The notes below the pieces were generated by a model, which saw only the letters and a list, made by a program, of their open reading frames with translations, ran no database searches and was not told the DNA's origin. A stretch of 64,000 nucleotides of DNA from Pseudomonas piscis (lineage in GTDB: Bacteria > Pseudomonadota > Gammaproteobacteria > Pseudomonadales > Pseudomonadaceae): assembly GCF_009380155.1 (NCBI RefSeq), contig NZ_WHUV01000003.1, forward strand, positions 744,001 to 808,000, read 5' to 3'. This document shows positions 17,760 to 26,513 of this stretch, piece after piece. Within the stretch, counting starts at the first letter, position 1, and each line of letters opens with the position of its first letter. Position numbers and translations under genes: made by a program.

Positions 17760-19088
17760 ATGAATGATGTTCGTCATTGCCCGGCGGTATTGATCGCCGC
17801 TCCGGCATCCGGCCAGGGCAAGACCACCGTGACCGCCGCCCTGGCGCGCCTGCACCGTAACCAGGGGCGCAAGGTGCGGGTGTTCAAGTGCGGTCCGGAT
17901 TTTCTCGATCCGATGATTCTCGAGCGTGCCAGCGGTGCGCTGGTGTACCAGCTGGACATGTGGATGGTGGGCGAGCAGGAAAGTCGCCGCCTGCTGTGGG
18001 AGGCCGCCGGCGAGGCCGACCTGATCCTGATCGAGGGCGTCATGGGATTGTTCGATGGCACGCCATCGAGCGCGGACCTGGCACGGCATTTCGGCGTGCC
18101 GGTGCTGGGGGTGATCGATGGCACCGCCATGGCCCAGACTTTCGGCGCCCTGGCCCTGGGCCTGGCGCGCTACCAGCCGGACCTGCCGTTCGCCGGCGTG
18201 TTGGCCAACCGGGTGGGGACCTTGCGCCATGCGCAACTGCTCGAAGGCAGCCTGACCGAGGGGTTGCGCTGGTATGGAGCCTTGTCCCGGGAAACCTCGA
18301 TCGAGCTGCCCAGCCGCCATCTGGGCCTGGTCCAGGCCAATGAACTCAATGACCTGGATCTGCGTCTGGATGCCGCTGCCGAGGCCCTGGCCAGCAGTTG
18401 CCAGGTGGCGTTGCCGCCGGCGGTGGGGTTTGCCGCGCCGGCCCCGGTGGCCTGCGAGCCGCTGCTGGAGGGCGTGCGGATCGCCGTGGCGCGGGATGAG
18501 GCATTCGCCTTCACCTACGGCGCCAGCCTCGACCTGCTGCGGGCCATGGGCGCGCAACTGAGTTTCTTCTCACCGATCCACGATAGTGAGTTGCCGGCGG
18601 CCGACAGCCTGTACCTGCCCGGGGGTTACCCCGAGCTGCACCATCAGGCACTCGCCAGCAATAGCGGCATGCTCGCGGCCATCCGCGCCCATCACGCCGC
18701 CGGCAAGCCGCTGCTCGCCGAATGCGGCGGGATGCTGTACCTGCTCGATGCCCTGACCGATGTCGAAGGCCAGCGTGCCGAACTCCTGGGGCTGTTGCCC
18801 GGCGAGGCGGTGATGCAGAAGCGTCTGGCGGCCCTGGCCTTGCAGGCGGTGGACCTGCCGGAGGGCAGTCTGCGCGGGCATACCTACCATCACTCCCTGA
18901 CCAGTACCGAGCTTGCGCCCATCGCCCGGGGGGCGAGCCCCAATGGTGGTCGGGGTGCCGAGGCGGTGTATCGCGACGGGCGCATGACCGCCTCCTATGT
19001 GCACTTCTACTTCCCATCCAATCCTGTGGCGGTGGCGGCGTTGTTCGCGCCCCGGCCAGGGGTTGCCGAGGGCCTGGCGTGTGACTGA
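17760..19088 (+). CDS. cobB: cobyrinate a,c-diamide synthase
   Basis: ATP- and glutamine-dependent amidation of the a and c side chains of (hydrogeno)byrinate/cobyrinate (CobB/CbiA). 442 residues. An N-terminal DTBS-like ATPase domain has P-loop APASGQGKTTV and FKCGPDFLDPM. The C-terminal class I glutamine amidotransferase domain has the catalytic Cys in LLAECGGMLYLL, and GHTYHHS includes conserved His. Its last 8 bases overlap bluB. The presence of the late pathway alone here implies that the corrin-ring genes lie elsewhere. Confidence 0.95.
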   Translation: MNDVRHCPAVLIAAPASGQGKTTVTAALARLHRNQGRKVRVFKCGPDFLDPMILERASGALVYQLDMWMVGEQESRRLLWEAAGEADLILIEGVMGLFDGTPSSADLARHFGVPVLGVIDGTAMAQTFGALALGLARYQPDLPFAGVLANRVGTLRHAQLLEGSLTEGLRWYGALSRETSIELPSRHLGLVQANELNDLDLRLDAAAEALASSCQVALPPAVGFAAPAPVACEPLLEGVRIAVARDEAFAFTYGASLDLLRAMGAQLSFFSPIHDSELPAADSLYLPGGYPELHHQALASNSGMLAAIRAHHAAGKPLLAECGGMLYLLDALTDVEGQRAELLGLLPGEAVMQKRLAALALQAVDLPEGSLRGHTYHHSLTSTELAPIARGASPNGGRGAEAVYRDGRMTASYVHFYFPSNPVAVAALFAPRPGVAEGLACD

Positions 19089-19731
19089 ACAGGCGTTTTC
19101 CGCGGCCGAGCGCAAGGCGGTCTATCGCGCTATTGCCGAGCGTCGTGACATGCGTCATTTCGCCGGTGGCAGCGTTGCCCCCGAGTTGTTGCAGCGCCTG
19201 CTGGAGGCCGCGCACCAGGCCCCCAGCGTTGGCCTGATGCAGCCCTGGCGGTTTATCCGCATCAGTGACCGTGCGCTGCGGGACAACATCCGGCAGTTGG
19301 TGGAAGAAGAGCGGGTGCGTACCGCCGAGGCGCTGGGGGAGCGTTCCGACGAGTTCATGAAGCTCAAGGTCGAAGGCATCAACGAGTGCGCCGAATTGCT
19401 CGTGGCCGCGTTGATGGACGGCCGGGAACGGCATGTCTTCGGTCGCCGGACCCTGCCGGAAATGGACCTCGCATCCCTGTCCTGCGCGATCCAGAACCTC
19501 TGGCTGGCGGCGCGCAGCGAAGGGTTGGGCATGGGTTGGGTATCGCTGTTCGAGCCCCAGGCCCTGGCCAATCTCCTGGGCTTGCCCGAGGGCGCCAAGC
19601 CCCTGGCCGTGCTGTGCCTGGGGCCGGTCACCGAGTTCTATGCGGCGCCGATGCTCGCGCTGGAGGGCTGGGCCCAGCCCCGGCCATTGAATGAATTGCT
19701 GTATGAAAATTACTGGGGAGTGAGTCAATGA
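19081..19731 (+). CDS. bluB: 5,6-dimethylbenzimidazole synthase BluB
   Basis: Flavin-destroying oxygenase of the nitroreductase fold that converts FMNH2 plus O2 to 5,6-dimethylbenzimidazole, the lower ligand of B12. 216 residues from the GTG at 19081, which overlaps the cobB end by 8 bases. Nitroreductase landmarks are RRDMRHFAGGSV, EAAHQAPSVGLMQPWRF and the C-terminal GMGWVSLFEPQALA. Its presence in the operon shows an oxygen-dependent route to the lower ligand. Confidence 0.94.
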   Translation: MTEQAFSAAERKAVYRAIAERRDMRHFAGGSVAPELLQRLLEAAHQAPSVGLMQPWRFIRISDRALRDNIRQLVEEERVRTAEALGERSDEFMKLKVEGINECAELLVAALMDGRERHVFGRRTLPEMDLASLSCAIQNLWLAARSEGLGMGWVSLFEPQALANLLGLPEGAKPLAVLCLGPVTEFYAAPMLALEGWAQPRPLNELLYENYWGVSQ

Positions 19732-20636
19732 GCGTGGCGTTGCTGAGTGTCGCCGGGGTGGCGCTGGATGCGCTGCTGGGCGAGCCCAAGCGCTGGCATC
19801 CACTGGTGGCCTTCGGGCGTTTGGCGGATCGCATCGAGCAACGTTTCAACGCCGCCGGGCGGGGTTGGCGCAGTCATGGCGTCACGGCCTGGGTGCTGGC
19901 GGTCCTGCCCCTCACCCTGTTGGCCACGGCCTTGTCCTGGTTCCCCTATATCGGCTGGCTGGTGGAAGTCCTGGCGCTGTATTGCGCTTTGGGGCTGCGC
20001 AGCCTTGGCGAGCATGTCGAGCCGGTGGCCCAGGCCCTGCGTAGCGATGACCTGGATGAGGCGCGGCGGCGGGTGGGGTTCCTGGTGAGCCGCCAGACCA
20101 GCGAGCTGGATGCCCCCGCCGTGGCGCGCGCGGCCACCGAGTCGGTGCTGGAGAACGGCAGCGACGCGGTGTTCGCCGCCTTGTTCTGGTTCGCCGTGGC
20201 CGGTGCGCCAGGGGTGGTGCTCTATCGTCTGAGCAACACCCTGGATGCGATGTGGGGTTACCGCAACGAGCGCTTCGAGCGTTTCGGCTGGGCTGCCGCG
20301 CGGATCGATGATCTGCTCAACTATATTCCGGCGCGCCTGGTGGCCCTGACCTATGCCTTGCTGGGCAAGACCCGGCTAGCCTTCAAATGCTGGTATCGCC
20401 AGGGGCCGACCTGGGACAGCCCCAATGCCGGTCCGGTGATGGCCGCCGGTGCTGGAGCCCTCGGGGTAGAGCTGGGCGGCCCGGCGATCTATCACGGCGA
20501 ACTGCACCAGCGCCCGCAATTGGGCGAGGGGGAAGCGGCCAGCGCCGGGTCCATCGATGGTGGCTGGCAGCTGGTGCAGCGTGGGGTATGGCTGTGGTTG
20601 CTGATTCTTTGCCTGGGGGCGCAATTCTATGCTTGA
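19728..20636 (+). CDS. cbiB: adenosylcobinamide-phosphate synthase
   Basis: Integral membrane enzyme (CbiB, also called CobD) that joins the aminopropanol (phosphate) arm to adenosylcobyric acid. 302 residues with several hydrophobic segments (about 1-15, 50-90, 150-180, 285-302). Family motifs are DALLGEPKRWHPLVAFG at the N-terminus and the TESVLENGSDAVFAALFWF segment in the middle. It overlaps bluB by four bases and cobD by eight, consistent with coupled translation. Confidence 0.94.
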   Translation: MSVALLSVAGVALDALLGEPKRWHPLVAFGRLADRIEQRFNAAGRGWRSHGVTAWVLAVLPLTLLATALSWFPYIGWLVEVLALYCALGLRSLGEHVEPVAQALRSDDLDEARRRVGFLVSRQTSELDAPAVARAATESVLENGSDAVFAALFWFAVAGAPGVVLYRLSNTLDAMWGYRNERFERFGWAAARIDDLLNYIPARLVALTYALLGKTRLAFKCWYRQGPTWDSPNAGPVMAAGAGALGVELGGPAIYHGELHQRPQLGEGEAASAGSIDGGWQLVQRGVWLWLLILCLGAQFYA

Positions 20637-21621
20637 GCACGGTGGGCGTTTGCGCAGGGCGGCCCAGGAACATGGCATCGCCGAGGAGGACTGGCTGGAC
20701 CTGTCCAGCGGCCTGGCCCCCTGGCCTTTCGCGTTGCCGCAGATTCCGCTGCGTGCCTGGGCCCGTCTGCCGGAAACCGACGACGGCCTGGAGCAGGCGG
20801 CCTGTGCCTATTACGGCGCCAATGAAGTATTGCCGGTGGCCGGTTCCCAGGCGGCGATCCAACTGCTGCCGCGTTTGCGTCGCACCGGCAAGGTCGGGGT
20901 GCTGTCGCCCTGTTATGCCGAGCACGCCGAAGCCTGGCGTCGCAGTGGCTATCGGGTACGCGAGGTGCTGGAGCAGGAAGTCGACTTCTTTCTCGACAGT
21001 CTCGATGTGCTGGTGGTGGTCAATCCCAACAATCCCACAGGCCTGAGCCTGAGCCCCGAGCGCCTGCTGGAGTGGCACGCACGCCTGGTCCAGCGCGGTG
21101 GCTGGCTGGTGGTGGATGAAGCCTTCATGGACAACACGCCTGAGCTGAGCCTGGCCAGCCATGCCCACCAGGTGGGATTGATCGTCCTGCGTTCGTTCGG
21201 CAAGTTCTTCGGCCTGGCCGGGGTGCGCCTGGGATTCGTCCTGGCCGAGCACCGGCTGTTGCGGCTGTTGGCGGAGCAGGTGGGGCCCTGGGCTGTCAGT
21301 GGCCCGACCCGGGTCCTGGGGCAGGCTTGCCTGCGGGATGTCGCCGGCCATGCCCGCCAGCGCCAGCGCAGCGAGGCCGCCAGCCAGCAGTTGGTGGCGG
21401 TGCTGCAGCGTTACGGCTTCAAGCCCCAGGGCGGTTGCGCGCTATTCCAATGGCTGATCACCGACGAGGCTGAGCGGCTCTATCACTTCATGGCCCGGCG
21501 CGGCATTCTCCTGCGCCTGTTCGCCCACAACAGCAGCCTGCGTTTCGGCCTGCCTGCCGACGAGGCCGAGTGCGCTCGCCTGGAGCAGGCCTTGCTGGCT
21601 TATCGCAAGGACTACCCATGA
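20629..21621 (+). CDS. cobD: threonine-phosphate decarboxylase
   Basis: PLP enzyme of the aminotransferase I/II fold (CobD; CobC in the P. denitrificans naming) that decarboxylates L-threonine O-3-phosphate to (R)-1-amino-2-propanol phosphate, the substrate of CbiB. 330 residues. Cofactor motifs are VVNPNNPTGLSL, VVDEAFMD and the PLP lysine in RSFGKFFGLAGVRLG. Overlaps cbiB (8 bases) and cobQ (4 bases). Confidence 0.93.
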   Translation: MLEHGGRLRRAAQEHGIAEEDWLDLSSGLAPWPFALPQIPLRAWARLPETDDGLEQAACAYYGANEVLPVAGSQAAIQLLPRLRRTGKVGVLSPCYAEHAEAWRRSGYRVREVLEQEVDFFLDSLDVLVVVNPNNPTGLSLSPERLLEWHARLVQRGGWLVVDEAFMDNTPELSLASHAHQVGLIVLRSFGKFFGLAGVRLGFVLAEHRLLRLLAEQVGPWAVSGPTRVLGQACLRDVAGHARQRQRSEAASQQLVAVLQRYGFKPQGGCALFQWLITDEAERLYHFMARRGILLRLFAHNSSLRFGLPADEAECARLEQALLAYRKDYP

Positions 21622-23069
21622 CCACGCTGATGGTGCAGGGCACCACATCGGACGCGGGCAAGAGCACCCTGGTGACCGCGCTGTGCCGCTGGCTGTTGCG
21701 CCAGGGGATCAGTGTGGTGCCGTTCAAGCCGCAGAACATGGCGCTCAACAGCGCAGTGACCGCCGATGGCGGCGAGATCGGCCGGGCCCAGGCGGTCCAG
21801 GCCCAGGCCGCCAACCTCGCGCCCCATACCGACATGAACCCGGTGCTGCTCAAGCCCAACAGCGATACGGGCTCCCAGGTGATCATCCATGGCCGTGCGG
21901 TGACCACCATGAATGCCGTGGCCTATCACGACTACAAGGCTATCGCCATGCAGGCGGTGCTGGCTTCCCACCAGCGCCTGCGGCAGGCGTACCAGGTGGT
22001 GATGGTCGAGGGCGCCGGTTCCCCGGCCGAGATCAACCTGCGGGCCGGCGACATCGCCAACATGGGGTTTGCCGAGGCGGTGGATTGTCCGGTGCTGCTG
22101 ATCGCCGACATCAATCGTGGCGGGGTGTTCGCCCACCTGGTGGGCACCCTGGAGCTGCTTTCACCCAGCGAGCAGGCGCGGGTCAAGGGCTTCATCATCA
22201 ACCGCTTTCGCGGCGACATCGCCCTGCTGCAACCGGGCCTGGATTGGCTGGAGCAGCGCACCGGCAAGCCGGTACTCGGGGTGTTGCCCTATGTCATGGA
22301 CCTGCACCTGGAGGCTGAGGACGGCATCGACCAGCGCCAGGCCGGCAAGGTCGAGCAGCTGCTCAAGGTGGTGGTGCCGGTGCTGCCGCGCATCAGCAAC
22401 CATACGGACTTCGATCCGCTGCGCCTGCATCCCCAGGTAGACCTGCAATTCATCGGGCCCGGGCAGGCGATACCCGCCGCCGACCTGATCATTCTCCCCG
22501 GTTCGAAAAGCGTGCGCGGCGATCTCGCCTACCTGCGCGCCAATGGCTGGGAGCAGGCCATCGCCCGGCACCTGCGCTACGGCGGCAAGCTCCTGGGTAT
22601 CTGCGGCGGCCTGCAGATGCTCGGCGAGCAATTGCACGATCCACTGGGCCTGGAAGGTGCAGCGGGCTCCAGCCCGGGCCTTGGCCTGTTGGCTTTCGAA
22701 ACCGTGCTGGAAGCGCAAAAGCAGCTGCGTAACGTCAGTGGACGCCTGACCTTGGAAGACGCTGCGGTCAGCGGCTACGAGATCCATGCCGGAGTCAGTC
22801 GTGGCCCAGCCCTGGAACAGGCGGCAGTGCGCCTGGACGATGGTCGCAGCGACGGCGCCCGCAGTGCCGACGGGCAGATCCTCGCCACCTACCTGCACGG
22901 CCTGTTCGAGACGCCAGCGGCCTGCGGCGCGCTGTTGCGCTGGGCCGGCCTGGAGGATGTCCAGCAGGTGGATTACCACGGCCTGCGCGAGCGCGATATC
23001 GAACGTCTGGCGGACCTGGTGGAGCGCCACCTGGATACCGCCGCATTGCGCCGGCTTTGTGGCCTGTAG
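21618..23069 (+). CDS. cobQ: cobyric acid synthase
   Basis: Glutamine-dependent amidation of side chains b, d, e and g to give adenosylcobyric acid (CobQ/CbiP). 483 residues starting at the ATG that overlaps the cobD stop. The synthetase half has P-loop GTTSDAGKSTLV, KPQNMALNS and VEGAGSPAEINLR. The glutaminase half has LILPGSKSVRGDL and the catalytic Cys in LLGICGGLQMLG, with ATYLHGLFE near the end. Complete. Confidence 0.96.
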   Translation: MTTLMVQGTTSDAGKSTLVTALCRWLLRQGISVVPFKPQNMALNSAVTADGGEIGRAQAVQAQAANLAPHTDMNPVLLKPNSDTGSQVIIHGRAVTTMNAVAYHDYKAIAMQAVLASHQRLRQAYQVVMVEGAGSPAEINLRAGDIANMGFAEAVDCPVLLIADINRGGVFAHLVGTLELLSPSEQARVKGFIINRFRGDIALLQPGLDWLEQRTGKPVLGVLPYVMDLHLEAEDGIDQRQAGKVEQLLKVVVPVLPRISNHTDFDPLRLHPQVDLQFIGPGQAIPAADLIILPGSKSVRGDLAYLRANGWEQAIARHLRYGGKLLGICGGLQMLGEQLHDPLGLEGAAGSSPGLGLLAFETVLEAQKQLRNVSGRLTLEDAAVSGYEIHAGVSRGPALEQAAVRLDDGRSDGARSADGQILATYLHGLFETPAACGALLRWAGLEDVQQVDYHGLRERDIERLADLVERHLDTAALRRLCGL

Positions 23070-23111
23070 GCACGCAGCCGTGTGCGGTTTTCTTTTCAGA
23101 GGTGCCCAAGC

Positions 23112-23633
23112 ATGTTGCAACTGATCCTCGGTGGTGCCCGCTCCGGCAAGAGCCGCCTGGCCGAGAAACTGGCCAACGACAGTGCGCTGGAAGTGACCTA
23201 TATCGCCACCAGCCAACCGTTGGACGGCGAGATGAACCAGCGTATCGCCCATCATCGCGAACGCCGTCCGGCGCATTGGGGGCTGGTCGAAGAGCCCCTG
23301 GAGCTGGCCCGGGTACTGCGCCAGGCGGCCAGTCCGGGGCGCTGCCTGTTGGTGGACTGCCTGACCCTGTGGCTGACCAACCTGCTGATGCTCGAAGACC
23401 AGCAGCGCCTTTCTGCCGAGCGCGAGGCCTTGCTGCAATGCGTGGCCGAGTTGCCGGGAGACATTATCTTTGTCAGCAACGAGACCGGAATGGGTGTCGT
23501 GCCGCTGGGCGAATTGACTCGCCGCTATGTGGATGAAGCCGGTTGGCTGCATCAGGCCCTGGCCGAGCGCTGTCAGCGAGTGGTGCTGACGGTGGCTGGC
23601 CTGCCCCTGACTTTGAAAGGACCCGCGTTATGA
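23112..23633 (+). CDS. cobU: bifunctional adenosylcobinamide kinase/guanylyltransferase
   Basis: CobU (CobP) phosphorylates adenosylcobinamide and transfers GMP to form AdoCbi-GDP. 173 residues. The P-loop GGARSGKSRLAEKLA is at the very N-terminus, so the ATG at 23112 is chosen; YIATSQPLDGEM and RPAHWGLVEEP follow, and VDCLTLWLTNLL and FVSNETGMGVVP complete the family pattern. Starts 42 bases after cobQ and overlaps cobT by four bases. Confidence 0.95.
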   Translation: MLQLILGGARSGKSRLAEKLANDSALEVTYIATSQPLDGEMNQRIAHHRERRPAHWGLVEEPLELARVLRQAASPGRCLLVDCLTLWLTNLLMLEDQQRLSAEREALLQCVAELPGDIIFVSNETGMGVVPLGELTRRYVDEAGWLHQALAERCQRVVLTVAGLPLTLKGPAL

Positions 23634-24685
23634 GCAATTCCTGGTGGCAGAATCCGTGCAAGTCCATCGCTAGCCAAGTGGTGGAGCAGGCCCTGGCCCG
23701 GCAGCAGCAGCTGACCAAACCGGCCGGCTCGCTGGGCCAGTTGGAGCCGCTGGCCGTGCGCCTGGCGGGCTTGCAAGGCCGGCTCAAGCCCGCCATCGAG
23801 CAGTTGTGGATCACCATCTTCGCCGGTGATCACGGGGTGGTGGCCGAAGGTGTGTCGGCCTATCCGCAGGAAGTGACCGGCCAGATGCTGCTGAACTTCG
23901 TCAATGGTGGCGCCGCGATCAGCGTGCTGGCCCGCCAGTTGGCGGCGCAGCTGGAAGTGGTGGACCTGGGCACTGTGACGCCGAACCTGGAGCTGCCTGG
24001 AGTGCGCCACCTGAACCTGGGGCTGGGCACGGCGAACTTCCTCCAGGGCCCGGCCATGACCCGGGCCCAGCTCGAGCAAGCGCTGCAGGCCGGTCGTGAT
24101 AGTGCGCTACGTGCCCATGGGCAGGGCGCCCAGTTGTTCATCGGTGGGGAAATGGGGATCGGCAATACCACGGCCGCCAGCGCCATCGCCTGCGCCTTGC
24201 TGGACATTCCGGTAACGCAGCTGGCCGGGCCAGGTACCGGGCTGAACGCCGCGGGCGTCAGCCACAAGGCCCAGGTCATCGAGCGAGCCCTTGCCTTGCA
24301 CCAGGGGGCACGCGGTGATGCCTGGCAAGCGCTGCAAGACCTTGGCGGTTTCGAGCTCGCGGCCTTGGCCGGCGCCTACCTGGCCTGTGCCCAGGAGGGC
24401 ATCGCGGTGCTGGTGGACGGCTTCATTTGCAGCGTCGCGGCACTGGTAGCGGTGCGTTTGAATCCAGGCTGCCGCCCCTGGTTGCTGTTCGCCCACCAGG
24501 GCGCCGAACCTGGGCACCGGCATGTGCTGCAAGTGCTCGAGGCCGATCCGTTGCTGGACCTGGGCCTGCGCCTTGGAGAAGGCAGTGGTGCGGCGCTGGC
24601 GGTGCCCTTGCTGCGCCTGGCCTGCGACCTGCACGGGCAGATGGCGACTTTCGCCGAAGCGGCCGTGGCGGATCGTCCGGCATGA
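23630..24685 (+). CDS. cobT: nicotinate-nucleotide-dimethylbenzimidazole phosphoribosyltransferase
   Basis: Activates 5,6-dimethylbenzimidazole to alpha-ribazole 5'-phosphate using nicotinate mononucleotide. 351 residues. Family motifs are KPAGSLGQLEPLAVRLA, IFAGDHGVVAEGVSAYP, GEMGIGNTTAASA and GLRLGEGSGAALA. It supplies the lower ligand made by BluB two steps earlier in the operon. Overlaps both neighbours by four bases. Confidence 0.95.
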   Translation: MSNSWWQNPCKSIASQVVEQALARQQQLTKPAGSLGQLEPLAVRLAGLQGRLKPAIEQLWITIFAGDHGVVAEGVSAYPQEVTGQMLLNFVNGGAAISVLARQLAAQLEVVDLGTVTPNLELPGVRHLNLGLGTANFLQGPAMTRAQLEQALQAGRDSALRAHGQGAQLFIGGEMGIGNTTAASAIACALLDIPVTQLAGPGTGLNAAGVSHKAQVIERALALHQGARGDAWQALQDLGGFELAALAGAYLACAQEGIAVLVDGFICSVAALVAVRLNPGCRPWLLFAHQGAEPGHRHVLQVLEADPLLDLGLRLGEGSGAALAVPLLRLACDLHGQMATFAEAAVADRPA

Positions 24686-25254
24686 CCTTGCGCCTGGACC
24701 TTCTGCGCCACGGTGAGACCGAGTCTGGTGGTGGCTTGCGTGGCAGCCTGGACGACGCCTTGACCGAGCGGGGCTGGCAGCAGATGCATGCCGGGGTTGA
24801 GGGGCGCGGCCCCTGGGACCTGGTGGTCAGCTCGCCGTTGCAGCGTTGCGCAAGTTTTGCCGAGCAACTGACGGCGCGCCTGCAACTGCCGCTGGTGCTG
24901 GAACCGGGTCTCAAGGAGCTGCACTTCGGTGACTGGGAAGGGCGGAGCACGGCAGCCCTGATGCAAACCGACGCCGAGGGCCTGGGGCGTTTCTGGTCCG
25001 ACCCCTATGGTTTCACCCCGCCTGGAGGCGAGCCGGTAGAGTGCTTTTCACAACGGGTGTTGGCAGCGGTCGACAGCCTGTACCAGGCCCATGCCGGGCG
25101 GCGGGTGCTGCTGATCAGCCATGGCGGTGTGATGCGCTTGTTGTTGGCCAGGGCCCGTGGGCTGCCCCGTGAGCAATTGCTGAATGTCGAAGTGGGCCAT
25201 GGTGCCTGGTTCGGCCTGACAGTGGCTGCGGGACGGATGAGCGAGGAGGGCTGA
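24682..25254 (+). CDS. cobC: alpha-ribazole phosphatase (histidine phosphatase family)
   Basis: Phosphoglycerate-mutase-like phosphatase that removes the 5'-phosphate of alpha-ribazole phosphate or adenosylcobalamin phosphate. 190 residues. The catalytic RHG is in LLRHGETESGGG, residues 8-10, and the second His is in LLISHGGVMRLLL. The open frame continues upstream inside cobT, but the ATG that overlaps the cobT stop is the natural start. Function is inferred from the family and position. Confidence 0.9.
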   Translation: MTLRLDLLRHGETESGGGLRGSLDDALTERGWQQMHAGVEGRGPWDLVVSSPLQRCASFAEQLTARLQLPLVLEPGLKELHFGDWEGRSTAALMQTDAEGLGRFWSDPYGFTPPGGEPVECFSQRVLAAVDSLYQAHAGRRVLLISHGGVMRLLLARARGLPREQLLNVEVGHGAWFGLTVAAGRMSEEG

Positions 25255-25255
25255 G

Positions 25256-25987
25256 ATGCTGCCATTCTGGATTGCCTTGCAGTTCCTCAGCAGCTTGCCG
25301 ATCCGCCTGCCGGGCATGCCGCAGCCCGAGCAACTGGGGCGCTCGTTGTTGTTCTATCCGCTGGTGGGGTTGCTGTTCGGTGTCTTGCTGTGGGCACTGA
25401 ATGCCTTGCTCAGTGGCGCTGCGCCGCTGCTGCACGCAGCCTTGTTGCTGGCTGCCTGGGTCTTGCTCAGCGGCGGACTGCACCTGGATGGTCTGGCCGA
25501 TAGCGCCGACGCCTGGCTGGGCGGCTTCGGTGATCGCGAGCGCACCCTGAGCATCATGAAGGATCCGCGCAGCGGGCCGATTGCCGTGGTTACCCTGGTC
25601 CTGGTCCTGCTGCTCAAGTTCGCGGCGCTGGTGGCCCTGATCGAGCAGCAACAAGCTGTGGCTCTGCTACTGGCGCCGTTGATCGGACGCGCGGCCTTGC
25701 TTGGCCTGTTCCTCAGTACGCCCTATGTGCGTGCCGGCGGTCTGGGCCAGGCCCTGGCCGATCATTTGCCACGCCTGGCGGGCAGGCAAGTGCTGGCCCT
25801 GAGTGTCCTGGGTTGCCTGTTGCTGGGGGGATACCACGGCTTGTTGGCGCTGTTGCTGGCCCTCGTGGTGTTCTGCTGGTTGCGTCAACTGATGCTGCAG
25901 CGCTTGGGCGGTACCACCGGGGATACCGCCGGCGCCTTGCTGGAGTTGCTGGAGACCGCGGTACTGCTGGCCCTGGCGCTATCCTGA
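25256..25987 (+). CDS. cobS: adenosylcobinamide-GDP ribazoletransferase (cobalamin synthase)
   Basis: Integral membrane enzyme that joins AdoCbi-GDP to alpha-ribazole (phosphate), the last step. 243 residues with five to six hydrophobic segments. The conserved GGLHLDGLADSADAWLGG motif near residue 75 and the following ERTLSIMKDPRSGPIA are diagnostic. Last gene of the riboswitch-controlled operon, one base after cobC. No obvious terminator follows before the MarR gene. Confidence 0.94.
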   Translation: MLPFWIALQFLSSLPIRLPGMPQPEQLGRSLLFYPLVGLLFGVLLWALNALLSGAAPLLHAALLLAAWVLLSGGLHLDGLADSADAWLGGFGDRERTLSIMKDPRSGPIAVVTLVLVLLLKFAALVALIEQQQAVALLLAPLIGRAALLGLFLSTPYVRAGGLGQALADHLPRLAGRQVLALSVLGCLLLGGYHGLLALLLALVVFCWLRQLMLQRLGGTTGDTAGALLELLETAVLLALALS

Positions 25988-26038
25988 GGCGAGCGCCGAG
26001 CAGCATTTTTATTGAAAACAGTTGTCCTGGAATTTTCG

Positions 26039-26052
26039 CGGGTATATACACG
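26039..26052. promoter_or_regulatory. operator-like palindrome before the MarR gene
   Basis: CGGGTATATACACG, matching the perfect palindrome at 26484-26497 at 13 of 14 positions. It ends four bases before the ATG of the MarR-family gene, where it would block ribosome or polymerase access. Probably the autoregulatory site. Confidence 0.65.
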
Positions 26053-26056
26053 TATC

Positions 26057-26461
26057 ATGCTTCCCTCCCAATGTTTGTGCACCAACCTGCGTCGCGCCGC
26101 GCGTGGCGTCAGCAGGTTCTACGACGGCGCCCTCGATGGCTTCGGGATCAACGTCGCCCAGTATTCCTTGCTGAACAACCTGCTGCGCCTCGAGCAGCCG
26201 AGTATCTCCAGCCTGGCCGAGGCCATGGGCCTGGATCGCAGTACCCTGGGGCGTAATGTTCGGGTATTGGAGGCCTCGGGTCTGGTGCGCCTGACCGAGG
26301 GTGACGATCAGCGCAATCGCCTGGTGCAGCTGACCGAGGCGGGGCATGAATGCCTGGCTGCGGCCTTGCCGGCTTGGGAAGCGGCCCAGCAGCGACTGAT
26401 CGATCGCCTGGGGGTGGAAAAGCGTGAAACCCTGTTGGCCTTGCTGAACGAACTGGCCTGA
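26057..26461 (+). CDS. MarR family transcriptional regulator
   Basis: 134-residue winged-helix regulator. The start used is the ATG at 26057; the frame is open to 26012 but that upstream part is operator sequence. The wHTH is seen as ISSLAEAMGLDRSTLGRNVRVLEASGLVRL, with the wing in EGDDQRNRLVQLTEAG. Ligand unknown. It is followed 52 bases later by an MFS transporter, with the same palindrome in front of each gene, so it probably represses both itself and the transporter. Confidence 0.88.
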   Translation: MLPSQCLCTNLRRAARGVSRFYDGALDGFGINVAQYSLLNNLLRLEQPSISSLAEAMGLDRSTLGRNVRVLEASGLVRLTEGDDQRNRLVQLTEAGHECLAAALPAWEAAQQRLIDRLGVEKRETLLALLNELA

Positions 26462-26483
26462 GGCCGGTTCGTTCGAATATAAG

Positions 26484-26497
26484 CGGGTATATACCCG
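26484..26497. promoter_or_regulatory. perfect 14-bp operator palindrome before the MFS gene
   Basis: CGGGTATATACCCG is a perfect palindrome 16 bases upstream of the MFS transporter ATG. With the 26039-26052 site it forms a pair that marks both transcription starts of the MarR/MFS module. Confidence 0.7.
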
Positions 26498-26513
26498 TAG
26501 ACGGAGAATAAAA

